Positions 52,853-61,304 of a DNA stretch of 64,000 bases are shown one piece after another. This stretch comes from CAVQBC01 sp963710665 (GTDB taxonomy: Bacteria > Actinomycetota > Thermoleophilia > Solirubrobacterales > Solirubrobacteraceae). Under the pieces are notes generated by a model, which was not told the DNA's origin, ran no database searches, and was given only the letters and a program-made list of their open reading frames with translations. The translations under genes were made by a program, and so were the position numbers. The DNA lies in assembly GCA_963710665.1 (NCBI GenBank), contig CAVQBC010000008.1, forward strand, positions 1,139,802-1,203,801, in the 5' to 3' direction. Position 1 is the stretch's first letter. The number at the start of each line of letters is the position of its first letter.

Positions 52853-55480
52853 ATGGCCGAGGCCACCACGCAGACGAAGTGGGTCTACGACTTCGCCGAG
52901 GGCTCGCGCGAGATGCGCGAGCTGCTGGGGGGCAAGGGCGCCAACGTCGCCGAGATGACGCGCATCCTGGGCCCCGAGCGGGTCCCGGCGGGGTTCACGA
53001 TCACCACCGAGGCGTGCGTCGCCTACATGCGCGCCGGCCAGGAGGAGCCCGAGGGGCTTGCCGAGGAGGTGGCCGAGGCGCTCGGGCGCCTGGAGGAGCA
53101 GGCCGGCAAGCGGCTCGGGGACGCCGACGACCCGCTGCTCGTCTCGGTGCGCTCCGGCGCGCGGGAGTCGATGCCCGGGATGCTCGACACGGTGCTCAAC
53201 CTCGGCCTCAACGACGAGTCCGTCGAGGGCCTCGCGCGCGCGACCGAGAACGAGCGCTTCGCCTGGGACTCCTACCGGCGCTTCGTGCAGATGTTCGGCA
53301 ACGTCAGCTTCGGGATCCCCGGCGAGCAGTTCGAGGACGCCATCGCGGAGGTCAAGGCCGCGCAGGGCGTGGAGCTCGACTCCGAGCTCGACGTCGAGCA
53401 CCTGCGCGAGCTGACCGAGCGCTTCCAGGGCCTCTACGAGTTCCCGCAGGACCCGCAGGAGCAGCTGCGGCTCGCCGTCCGCGCGGTGTTCGACTCCTGG
53501 ACCGGCGAGCGCGCGGTGTCCTACCGCCGCCTGAACCGCATCCCGGACGAGTGGGGCACGGCGGTCAACGTCCAGCAGATGGTGTTCGGCAACAAGGGCG
53601 ACACGTCGGCCACCGGGGTCGCGTTCAGCCGCGACGAGGTGACCGGCGAGCCGGACCCGAGCGGCGACTTCCTCGTCAACGCCCAGGGGGAGGACGTCGT
53701 CTCCGGCGTGCGCAACACCCGCGAGATCTCAGAGCTGCGCGAGGTCATGCCGGAGGCCCACGAGCAGCTGATGGAGATCCTGCGGACGCTCGAGTCCCAC
53801 TACCGCGACATGCAGGACACCGAGTTCACCATCGAGGAGGGGCAGCTGTACATGCTGCAGACGCGCAACGCGAAGCGGCCCGCGCAGGCCGCGGTGCGCT
53901 TCGCGGTCGACGCGGTGGACGAGGGCCTGCTCTCGCGCGAGGAGGCGCTCGTCACGATCGATCCGAGCTCGCTGGACGCGCTGCTGCATCCGACCTTCGA
54001 CCCCAAGGCCGACTTCGAGGTGCTGGCCCGGGGCGTGAACGCCTCGCCGGGCGCCGCCCGCGGCGAGGTGGTGTTCACCGCCGCCGAGGCCGTGGCCGCG
54101 GAGGAGGAGGGCCGTGACGTGATCCTCGTGCGCCCGTTCACGGAGGCCGACGACGTGGCGGGCTTCCACGCCGCGAAGGGGATCCTCACCAGCCTGGGCG
54201 GCAAGGCCTCGCACGCGGCGCTCGTGGCGCGCGGCATGGGCCGCCCCGCGGTGGTGGGCGCCTCCGCGCTCGAGATCGACCTCAAGGCGCAGGTCATCCG
54301 CGTGGGCGGCAAGGAGATCGGCGCCGGCGAGGTGATCTCGATCGACGGCACGACCGGCCGCGTCACGCTCGACGACGTGCCGCTGGTCGACGCCCGCGTG
54401 GACGAGCACTTCGATCAGGTCCTCGCGTGGGCGGACGACATCCGCCGCCTGGGCGTGCGGGCCAACGCCGACAACGCCGAGGCGGCCCGCAAGGCGCGCG
54501 AGCTGGGGGCCGAGGGGATCGGCCTCGTGCGCACCGAGCACATGTTCCAGCAGGAGGACCGGGTCCCCAAGATGCAGGCGATGATCATGGCCGACGACGA
54601 GGACAGCCGGCGCGCGGCGCTCGCCGAGCTCCTTCCGCTGCAGCAGCGCGACTTCGAGGAGTTGTTCGACGTGATGCAGGAGCTGACGGTGACGATCCGT
54701 CTGCTCGACCCGCCGCTGCACGAGTTCCTCCCCAACCTGCCCGAGCTGCGCGCCGAGGTGGAGCGCGCCCGGATCGAGGTCTCCGACGACCTCGACGAGC
54801 TCGAGCGCATGCTCGACCGCGTCGAGGAGATCCACGAGGAGAACCCGATGCTCGGCACCCGCGGCTGCCGGCTGGGGATCCTCTATCCCGAGATCTACGA
54901 GATGCAGGTCGAGGCGATCATGCGCGCCGCCAACGCGGTCGACAGCCCGCCGCACCCGGAGATCATGATCCCGCTCGTCGACTACGAGCACGAGCTCGAG
55001 ATCATGCGCGAGCTGGTCGTCCGGGTCGGCGACGAGCAGGGGCTGAGCGTCGGCGAGGACTACACGGTCGGGACCATGATCGAGCTGCCGCGGGCGTGCT
55101 TCGTGGCCAACCGCATCGCCGAGCACTCCGACTTCTTCTCGTTCGGGACCAACGACCTCACGCAGACCGCCCTCGGCTTCTCCCGTGACGACGTCGAGTC
55201 CAAGTTCGTGCCGATCTACATGGAGCGCAACATCATCGACCGCTCCCCGTTCGAGACGATCGACAAGCCCGGGGTCGGCTGGCTGGTGCGCCTCGCCGCC
55301 TGGGTCGGCCGCGAGGCGAACCCCAAGCTCAAGCTGGGGATCTGCGGCGAGCACGGCGGCGATCCCGAGAGCATCGACTTCTTCCACATGGCCGGTCTCG
55401 ACTACGTCTCCTGCTCGCCGTTCCGGGTGCCGATCGCCCGCGTGGCCGCCGCGCAGGCGGCGATCGCCCACCAGGAGTGA
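52853..55480 (+). CDS. ppdK: Pyruvate, phosphate dikinase
   Basis: An 875-residue enzyme of normal length. The N-terminal ATP-grasp part begins WVYDFAEGSREMRELLGGKG with VSVRSGARESMPGMLDTVLN. The swivelling phosphohistidine domain has GGKASHAALVARGMGRPAVV (His near residue 455). The C-terminal TIM barrel has GIGLVRTEHMF, FGTNDLTQTALGFSRDDVES and GICGEHGGDP with the catalytic cysteine. It interconverts pyruvate and phosphoenolpyruvate with ATP and phosphate. The signature is GGKASHAA instead of the common GGMTSHAA. No PPDK regulatory kinase is nearby. An in-frame GTG at 52850 is the alternative start. Confidence 0.97.
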   Translation: MAEATTQTKWVYDFAEGSREMRELLGGKGANVAEMTRILGPERVPAGFTITTEACVAYMRAGQEEPEGLAEEVAEALGRLEEQAGKRLGDADDPLLVSVRSGARESMPGMLDTVLNLGLNDESVEGLARATENERFAWDSYRRFVQMFGNVSFGIPGEQFEDAIAEVKAAQGVELDSELDVEHLRELTERFQGLYEFPQDPQEQLRLAVRAVFDSWTGERAVSYRRLNRIPDEWGTAVNVQQMVFGNKGDTSATGVAFSRDEVTGEPDPSGDFLVNAQGEDVVSGVRNTREISELREVMPEAHEQLMEILRTLESHYRDMQDTEFTIEEGQLYMLQTRNAKRPAQAAVRFAVDAVDEGLLSREEALVTIDPSSLDALLHPTFDPKADFEVLARGVNASPGAARGEVVFTAAEAVAAEEEGRDVILVRPFTEADDVAGFHAAKGILTSLGGKASHAALVARGMGRPAVVGASALEIDLKAQVIRVGGKEIGAGEVISIDGTTGRVTLDDVPLVDARVDEHFDQVLAWADDIRRLGVRANADNAEAARKARELGAEGIGLVRTEHMFQQEDRVPKMQAMIMADDEDSRRAALAELLPLQQRDFEELFDVMQELTVTIRLLDPPLHEFLPNLPELRAEVERARIEVSDDLDELERMLDRVEEIHEENPMLGTRGCRLGILYPEIYEMQVEAIMRAANAVDSPPHPEIMIPLVDYEHELEIMRELVVRVGDEQGLSVGEDYTVGTMIELPRACFVANRIAEHSDFFSFGTNDLTQTALGFSRDDVESKFVPIYMERNIIDRSPFETIDKPGVGWLVRLAAWVGREANPKLKLGICGEHGGDPESIDFFHMAGLDYVSCSPFRVPIARVAAAQAAIAHQE

Positions 55481-55525
55481 CGACTTCGTCACGTCCGGCG
55501 TGGCGGCGACGACCGGGCTGTGAGA

Positions 55526-56557
55526 ATGGGAGGGGTGGAGACCGAGCTTGACACCGATCGCGTCGCCGACGGCTTCGCCGCGCGCGTGCAGGCGGCCGAG
55601 GCGCTGTCGCTCTCGCCGCTCGCCATGCCGTCCTATCCGGCGCGCCGCGCGCGCGAGGAGGCGGACTGCCGCCTGCGCACCCCCTTCCAGCGCGACCGCG
55701 ACCGGATCGTCCACAGCAAGGCCTTCCGGCGGCTGAAGCACAAGACGCAGGTGTTCGTGGCGCCCGAGGGCGACCACTTCCGCACCCGGCTGACCCACAC
55801 GCTCGAGGTGACGCAGGTCTCGCGCACGGTGGCGCGGGCGCTGCGCCTCAACGAGGACCTCACCGAGGCCATCGGGGTCGGGCACGACCTCGGCCACCCG
55901 CCGTTCGGGCACATCGGCGAGGCCGTGCTGGACGCCTGCCGGCGCGAGCGCTTCGGGACCGGGTTCCGCCACAACGAGCACTCGCTGCGCGTGGTCGACG
56001 TGCTGGACGACCTCAACCTCACCGACCCGGTGCGCGACGGCATCCTGCGCCACTCGAGCGGAGCGGGGGAGCCGGCGACGCTCGAGGGCAAGATCGTCCG
56101 CCTGGTCGACCGCATCGCCTACATCAACCACGACATCGACGACGCCCTGCGCGCCGGCGTGCTCGCGCCCGGCGACCTGCCGGCGGAGGACATCGCCGTG
56201 CTCGGCGACCGCGGCTCGCAGCGGATCGACACGCTGGTCCACGACCTCGTCGAGCACTCCGAGCGGGCGGGCGACATCGTCCAGGGCGACGCCGTGGGCG
56301 GCGCCATGCTGCGCCTGCGCAGCTTCATGTTCCGCGAGGTCTATCTCGGGACGGCGGCGCGGACCGAGCACGTGAAGATCGAGCGGGTGCTGCGCGGCCT
56401 CTTCGACCACTACGTCGAGCACCCGGAGGACCTGCCGGTCGACGGCGAGCCCGCCCCGTTGGGCGACCGGGTGATCGACTACCTGGCGGGCATGACCGAC
56501 CGCTTCGCCATCCGTGCCTGGAGCGAGCGGTTCGTGCCGCGGGGCTTCGCGGGCTAG
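55526..56557 (+). CDS. dgt: dGTP triphosphohydrolase-like HD protein
   Basis: A 343-residue HD-domain protein (metal motif TRLTHTLEVTQVSRTVARAL and IGVGHDLGHPPFGHIGE, then the late VDRIAYINHDIDDALRAGVL). It matches the deoxyguanosinetriphosphate triphosphohydrolase-like type 2 family that precedes dnaG in many bacteria. It hydrolyses dNTPs to nucleosides and triphosphate, helping control dNTP pools. Starts at ATG 55526, GTG 55520 and GTG 55535 are all possible; a GAGAAT box would favour GTG 55535. It is followed by dnaG with a three-base gap, so the two are one operon. Confidence 0.93.
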   Translation: MGGVETELDTDRVADGFAARVQAAEALSLSPLAMPSYPARRAREEADCRLRTPFQRDRDRIVHSKAFRRLKHKTQVFVAPEGDHFRTRLTHTLEVTQVSRTVARALRLNEDLTEAIGVGHDLGHPPFGHIGEAVLDACRRERFGTGFRHNEHSLRVVDVLDDLNLTDPVRDGILRHSSGAGEPATLEGKIVRLVDRIAYINHDIDDALRAGVLAPGDLPAEDIAVLGDRGSQRIDTLVHDLVEHSERAGDIVQGDAVGGAMLRLRSFMFREVYLGTAARTEHVKIERVLRGLFDHYVEHPEDLPVDGEPAPLGDRVIDYLAGMTDRFAIRAWSERFVPRGFAG

Positions 56558-56560
56558 GCC

Positions 56561-58318
56561 GTGGCGCGCTACACGGACGAGTCCCGCGAGCGGGTCCGCG
56601 ACGCGGTCGACTTCGAGGAGCTCGTCGGCTCGCGCACCGAGCTGCGCCGCGCCGGCGCGCGGCGGCTCCAGGGGCTGTGCCCGTTCCACGACGAGCGCAC
56701 GCCGTCGTTCGGGATCGACCCCGTGGACAAGCTCTACTACTGCTTCGGCTGCGGCGTGGGCGGCGACGTCTTCAAGTTCGTCATGGAGACGGAGGGGCTC
56801 GACTTCGCGGGGGCGCTCGAGTCGCTGGCCGACCGCTTCGGGGTCGAGCTGGCGCGCGAGTACGAGGACCCGCGGGCCGCCGAGCGCCGCGAGCGCCAGA
56901 CGCGCCTGCTCGGCCTGCTGGAGCGGACCGCCGCCTACTACGTGCGGGTGCTGTGGGAGTCGGCGGAGGCCGACGACGCGCGCGCCTACCTGACCGGCCG
57001 CGGGCTGGACGAGGCGACGCTCCGCGAGTTCCGGATCGGCTACGCGCCGAGCGCGTGGGACCGCGTGCTGCTCGCGTCCCGCCGGGCGGGCTACTCCGAG
57101 GCCGAGCTGCTCGCCGCCGGGCTGTCCTCACGCGGCCGCAGCGGCGGCGTCTACGACCGCTTCCGCGCGCGCATCATGTTCCCGCTGGCCGACGAGAAGG
57201 GGCGGGTTCGCGGCTTCGGCGCCCGGGCGGTGCGCGACAGCCAGCAGCCCAAGTACCTGAACTCCTCCGAGGGCGACCTCTTCCACAAGGGCACCTACGT
57301 GTACGCGCACGACCTGGCGCGCGCGGCCGCGGCCAAGGCGGGGTCGGTGGTGCTGACGGAGGGCTACACGGACGTCATCGCGCTGCACCAGGCGGGCGTG
57401 CGCAACGCGGTCGGGCTGATGGGGACCGCGCTGACCGGCGAGCAGGCGAACAAGCTGCGCCAGCTCGCCCCCTCGGTGCTGCTGTGCCTCGACGCCGACC
57501 GCGCGGGGCGCGAGGCGATGATGCGCGCGGCGCAGCTCGTCGGCGGCGCGGGGCTGCGGGTCGTGCCGCTCCCCGCGGGCGGGGATCCGGCCGACTTCGT
57601 GGCCGGCCAGGGTCCGGAGGCGATGCGGGGGCTGCTCGACCGCGCGGTGCCCTTCGCGCGCTTCGAGGTCGAGCGCGCGCTCGAGTACGGCGACCTCTCC
57701 AGCGCGGAGGGGCGCGACCAGGTGCTCGGCGCCGTCGCGCCGGTCATCCGCCCGCTGCCCGCGGGCATCGTGCGCGACGAGCTCGTCCGCCTGGTCGCCG
57801 ACCGGCTCGGGATGGGGGAGAGCCTCGTCAACGAGACGCTCCGCGGCGAGGCGCCGCGGGCCAACGGCGCCGCTGCCGCCGGCCGCGGGCCACGCCGGCC
57901 GTTCCCGCCGCCCGAGACGGGCGTCGACCACCAGGAGAAGACCGAGCGCCTCTTCCTCGCCCGCTGCCTCGCCGTCACTGAGCACGGCCGCCAGGCGCTC
58001 GAGGCGGCCGACATCGACGACCTCTTCGTCTCCGACCTCACCCGCCGCGCCGCCCACTACCTGCGCGCCCACCTCGAGCACCCGGGCCAGGATCTGCCCG
58101 CCGGCGACGACGCCCTCGCCCGCCTCGTCGCCGAGCTCGTCATCCGCACCGGCGACCTCGACAGCGACCGCGAGGCCCTCGAGCTCGAGCGCCTCCAGCT
58201 CGACAAGCTCCGCCTCGACCGCCGGATCGCCGACGCCCGCCGCGCCGGTGAGCCGGTCGGCGAGCTCGCCGCCGAGCGCCAGCGCGTGCACGACGGGATC
58301 CGGCACCGGCTCGTCTGA
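56561..58318 (+). CDS. dnaG: DNA primase
   Basis: A 585-residue primase. The N-terminal zinc finger is LCPFHDERTPSF...YYCFGCGVGGDVFKF. The RNA polymerase domain carries the Toprim motifs VVLTEGYTDVIALHQAG and LLCLDADRAGREAMM. A C-terminal helicase-binding part runs ~440-585. It makes RNA primers for replication. GTG 56561 follows the dGTPase stop by three bases. Length is normal. The C-terminal 130 residues are Arg/Leu/Glu-rich helices. In many bacteria rpoD follows dnaG; here the next genes are small accessory ones, so the usual macromolecular synthesis operon is interrupted or rearranged. Confidence 0.96.
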   Translation: MARYTDESRERVRDAVDFEELVGSRTELRRAGARRLQGLCPFHDERTPSFGIDPVDKLYYCFGCGVGGDVFKFVMETEGLDFAGALESLADRFGVELAREYEDPRAAERRERQTRLLGLLERTAAYYVRVLWESAEADDARAYLTGRGLDEATLREFRIGYAPSAWDRVLLASRRAGYSEAELLAAGLSSRGRSGGVYDRFRARIMFPLADEKGRVRGFGARAVRDSQQPKYLNSSEGDLFHKGTYVYAHDLARAAAAKAGSVVLTEGYTDVIALHQAGVRNAVGLMGTALTGEQANKLRQLAPSVLLCLDADRAGREAMMRAAQLVGGAGLRVVPLPAGGDPADFVAGQGPEAMRGLLDRAVPFARFEVERALEYGDLSSAEGRDQVLGAVAPVIRPLPAGIVRDELVRLVADRLGMGESLVNETLRGEAPRANGAAAAGRGPRRPFPPPETGVDHQEKTERLFLARCLAVTEHGRQALEAADIDDLFVSDLTRRAAHYLRAHLEHPGQDLPAGDDALARLVAELVIRTGDLDSDREALELERLQLDKLRLDRRIADARRAGEPVGELAAERQRVHDGIRHRLV

Positions 58319-58369
58319 CGCGGCCCGCCCGGGTCGGCGCGCTCGCCCCGATCCATCCGCCATACGAAC

Positions 58370-58375
58370 TAGTGT
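58370..58375 (+). promoter_or_regulatory. -10 box of the small HTH gene
   Basis: TAGTGT, seven bases before ATG 58383, the same hexamer as before the glycosyltransferase gene at 815. Confidence 0.45.
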
Positions 58376-58382
58376 TCGCCCC

Positions 58383-58517
58383 ATGGACCGGTCATGGCTC
58401 GAACGCGAACTCGCCGCCGGCCGGTCCATCGAGGCGCTGGCCCGCGAGACCGGCCGCCACCCGTCCACGATCGCCTACTGGGTCAGTAAGCCGACACGAC
58501 CCGAAAGCCCTGCATAA
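58383..58517 (+). CDS. Truncated helix-turn-helix protein (44 aa)
   Basis: The peptide MDRSWLERELAAGRSIEALA continues with RETGRHPSTIAYWVSK, a complete resolvase/homeodomain-like helix-turn-helix. Eight unrelated-looking residues and a stop follow. Proteins starting this way are normally longer, so this is probably the N-terminal stump of a larger DNA-binding protein cut by deletion; this reading is from memory of the family. A TAGTGT -10 box is intact and a terminator overlaps its last codons. It may still be expressed as a small DNA-binding peptide. Confidence 0.55.
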   Translation: MDRSWLERELAAGRSIEALARETGRHPSTIAYWVSKPTRPESPA

Positions 58518-58530
58518 CGCCGGGCTTTCG
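58502..58530 (+). terminator. Terminator at the end of the truncated HTH gene
   Basis: CGAAAGCCC (58502-58510) pairs with GGGCTTTCG (58522-58530) around an 11-base loop. It overlaps the last codons of the small HTH gene, which suggests that gene's 3' part was replaced. Confidence 0.6.
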
Positions 58531-58569
58531 CCTTCCATGGAAGCGCCATGGAAGCGCCACGTCCGCGGG

Positions 58570-58575
58570 TACGAT
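58570..58575 (+). promoter_or_regulatory. -10 box of the 94-aa hypothetical gene
   Basis: TACGAT, eight bases before GTG 58584. Just upstream, CCATGGAAGCG is repeated twice in direct orientation (58535-58557), possibly a regulator site. Confidence 0.45.
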
Positions 58576-58583
58576 CCTGCGCC

Positions 58584-58868
58584 GTGTCGATCACGCTCTC
58601 CACGGTCCGCGTGCGGCTCGCACAACAGCGACGGGTCGGCACGAGCTTCGACCAGGCGTGGAAGATGGCGGTCAAAGGGGCGAAGGGCCCGACCCACTGG
58701 GCGCTCTGGGAGACCAGGGACGCCTGGCGCCGTGCCTACGAGGGCGAGCCGATGCGCGAGGAGAGCGCCGTCGCGCTCCTCGCTCAGCTCGCGTGCGCAC
58801 AGATCGGGCTCGTGGACGACGACGTCCTGGGCGCGATCACCACGGTCGGTGGCGGCCTCGCGGCCTAG
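58584..58868 (+). CDS. Hypothetical protein (94 aa)
   Basis: I do not recognise the family. The protein is soluble and helical-looking, with a tryptophan-rich central part (SFDQAWKMAVKGAKGPTHWA, LWETRDAWRRAYEGEPMREE) and a C-terminal Leu/Ala-rich helix (SAVALLAQLACAQIGLVDDD). A TACGAT box eight bases before the GTG supports expression. It is the last plausible gene before the IS256-type element and may belong to the accessory region. Confidence 0.6.
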   Translation: MSITLSTVRVRLAQQRRVGTSFDQAWKMAVKGAKGPTHWALWETRDAWRRAYEGEPMREESAVALLAQLACAQIGLVDDDVLGAITTVGGGLAA

Positions 58869-59360
58869 AGCGGTCCGTCAGGCGTCCGGAGCGGGCTGTC
58901 AGTCTCGGCCAAGGGAGGGCGGCAGGCCGTGACGAACGCGACGATAAGTGAAGTGAGAACGATCCGACCGGGCGATCGGATGACATCGAGGCGGCGGAGG
59001 CTGCAACGACCCTGCCCCGGCGGGAACGAACACAAGTTCAAGCGTCGCCACGTGCGGACGGCCGGTCCTCGCGTCCTGGTCGAAACCCGATCCCCTCCGG
59101 CTCATCTACTCCTCCGACCTCGCCTCGCGCCCACGACACGAGCACAACAACCCGGATACCGGCCAGCGATCCATCGATCCCGTTCCCGCGCCGGCCCCAG
59201 CTCCACCACGGCGGCGGGGCCGAGTCGGCTCGTCGCCCTCTCCTTCTTCTCGCCACGGCGAGCGCCGGACGTAGCCCGCCGCGAAATTGAACATCTTCAT
59301 GGCTGGTCTCGCGCGCTCGCCGCGAGGATGACCTCGGTAGCGCGCGCACGCCGCAGGTCG
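58869..59360. other. Gene-free stretch before the IS element
   Basis: About 490 bases. Open frames here are low-complexity (Arg/Pro/Ser-rich) and have no promoter-like box or family similarity that I can see. No tRNA-like or repeat structure is visible. It may be decayed sequence or flanking DNA brought in with the IS. Confidence 0.5.
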
Positions 59361-60755
59361 CGTCCCTAGGTTGGTGTGGGAGCTGGTCGGACGGAACCGG
59401 TGGGGTTCCGGCCGACGCGGCGCTGATGATCGTCGGACGTCTCACGGTTCGACGAAAGGAGGCGCCAGCGATGGCCGGTGCCGACAGGATGACGATCGAG
59501 GAGGTCGTCAAGCGGGTGCTCGTCGACGAGCACGCGGATCTGGTGCGCGCGGCGCTGGAGGCGGTGTGCGTGCAGCTGATGGACGGCGAGGTGAGCGAGC
59601 TGATCGGTGCCGAGCACGGCGAGCGCACGCCCGATCGGGCGACGCATCGCAACGGCTATCGCCCGCGCGAGTGGCAGACGCGGGCGGGGACGATCGAGCT
59701 GCAGATCCCCAAGCTGCGCCGGGGCAGCTACTTCCCGTCGTTTCTGGAGCCACGTCGGCGCTCCGAGCAGGCGCTGTTGGCGGTGATCCACCAGGCCTAC
59801 GTGTGCGGCGTCTCCACCGACGGGTGGACCAGCTCGTTGAGAGCCTCGGCCTGCGCGTGTCGAAGTCCGAGGTCAGCCGGATCTGCGCGCTGCTCGACGA
59901 GCACGTCGAGGCGTTTCGCACCCGCCCGTTGGAGGGCGCCTATCCCTACCTGTTCCTTGACGCCAAGGTCGAGAAGGTCCGTGACGGCGGCCGCGTGGTC
60001 AACAAGGCGCTGGTGGTCGCGCATGGCGTGCACGAGACCGGGCGGCGCGAACTCGTCGGCATCGACGTCGGCGAGGCCGAGACCGAGGCGTTCTGGACGA
60101 CCTTCCTCAGGGGCCTGGTCAAGCGCGGCCTGGCCGGCGTCCAACTCGCCATCTCAGACGCGCACGCCGGCTGAAGGCGGCGATCGCCAAGGTGCTCGGG
60201 TGCGCCTGGCAGCGCTGCACCGTCCATTTCCTCAGGGACTGTCTCGGCCACGCGCGCAAGGAACAGCACGGCCTGCTCGCGGCGCTGATCCGGCCACTCT
60301 TCAACGCCGACTCGCTCGCCCAAGCACGCGACCGGCTCTCCGAGGCCGTCGCGCACCTCGACGGCCGCCTCTCAAAGGTCGCGGGCATGCTCGAGGACGC
60401 CGAGCCCGACATCCTCGCCTTCTACGCCTTCCCGCCCGATCACTGGCGCAAGCTGCGGTCCACCAACCCGCTCGAGCGCTTCAACAAGGAGATCGGCCGC
60501 CGCACCGACGTCGTCGGCATCTTCCCCGACGACACCTCGCTGATCCGCCTCGCCGGGATGCTCTGCATCGAGCAAAACGACGAGTGGCTCGTCGGCCGCC
60601 GCTACCTCTCAGTCGAATCAATCTCTGAGGTCCTGCGGTTCGAGACCGACCCACCACCAAGACAGACAAGGAGGCCAACGAGCTCCAGCCGGCCTGAGCC
60701 GCCAACGGCCTCACCGACGAGCGGAGCACCGAACTCCTACACCACGTCCCGGGAC
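59361..60755 (+). mobile_element. IS256-family insertion sequence (~1.4 kb)
   Basis: Imperfect terminal inverted repeats flank the transposase. The left end reads GTCCC-N5-TGGTGTGGGAGCTGG from 59361, and the complement of the right end reads GTCCC-N6-TGGTGTAGGAGTTCGG from 60755. The length of ~1.4 kb is right for IS256 elements. The enclosed gene is an IS256/Mutator-type DDE transposase with frameshifts, so this copy is probably inactive. No target-site duplication was found with confidence. Confidence 0.75.
59471..60698 (+). pseudogene. IS256-family transposase, frameshifted
   Basis: Similarity runs through three frames. The N-terminal part (59471 to ~59815) is MTIEEVVKRVLVDEHADLVR with the HRNGYRPREWQTRAGTIELQ strand. 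The middle (to ~60170) carries the first catalytic Asp (YLFLDAKVEKVRDGG) and second (LAISDAHAG). The C-terminal part has CAWQRCTVHFLRD and the catalytic Glu in STNPLERFNKEIGRRTDVVG. Adding one C at ~59816 (ACCCGACGG) and one at ~60171 (GGCCTGAAG) restores a continuous protein. A third shift near 60650 would give the end TTKTDKEANELQPA at 60698. A GAAAGGAGG ribosome binding site precedes the ATG. Confidence 0.85.
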
Positions 60756-61211
60756 TTGACTCCGGACCCGCCGGCTTGACGCTGAGGATGCGCACAGATA
60801 AGGAGCAGCGAAAGCGGCACTAGCGCGAGTGCTGGGCGGGCCGCTCCTTCGCATGGATAGGTGCAGTCCCGCCGACGAACGGGACGCTGCTCCGAGCAGG
60901 CCCAGGCGATAGCGCGCGCTCAGACGTTCCCGCAGGACGTCGGAGTGCCCTGGGAGCGCTCAGCGCATGGCTACTGCCCCCTCGCGGCCTCGGCCGCACA
61001 TCACGCCGAGCCGGTGATCTCGCCGCTCGCACCTACCCCGTCCCCGGCGACGATCACCCCATTCGGATGATGAGCGCTCTGGGCGCGTCGGCATAGGTTC
61101 TAATCGGCCTCGCGTCCTTGATCGCGCCGATGACCGCCATTGCTTGCACATCCGACGGGGGCACCGCGTTGTCATCGTTGGCATCGGACAGTCGCATTTT
61201 CGGCCAGGGAG
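60756..61211. other. Gene-free stretch behind the IS element
   Basis: About 455 bases. No frame here has coding character, and no tRNA, repeat or clear terminator is seen. Base composition starts to fall below that of the core region. It is probably decayed accessory DNA. Confidence 0.45.
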
Positions 61212-61304
61212 ATGCTCGTGGTTGAGAAGGGCATTACGACACTCGCGCTCGGCCTCGTGGTCACCGCTGTCGGATCGTCCGCTCGTGAGAGGGGAGCGGT
61301 ATGA
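61212..61304 (+). CDS. Possible 30-residue hydrophobic leader peptide coupled to the transporter
   Basis: ATG 61212 opens a short frame with a hydrophobic middle (MLVVEKGITTLALGLVVTAV) that ends at a TGA overlapping the transporter's ATG by three bases (GTATGA). A purine-rich CAGGGAG directly precedes it. The overlap suggests translational coupling, as with a leader peptide, or the decayed end of an upstream gene. There is no family evidence. Confidence 0.3.
   Translation: MLVVEKGITTLALGLVVTAVGSSARERGAV

Noticed and set aside
53729..56689. Reverse-strand open frame of nearly 1,000 codons opposite ppdK, dgt and dnaG
   Set aside because: It mirrors three clear core genes and has only biased composition. 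It is a shadow.
58929..59369. 146-codon frame before the IS element
   Set aside because: Arg/Ser/Pro-rich composition, no promoter-like box, no recognisable motif; more likely random open frame.
61070..61120. TCAAG and GCCGATTA together on the reverse strand behind the IS element
   Set aside because: The two halves are only eight bases apart instead of 14-15 and no gene follows at the right distance.
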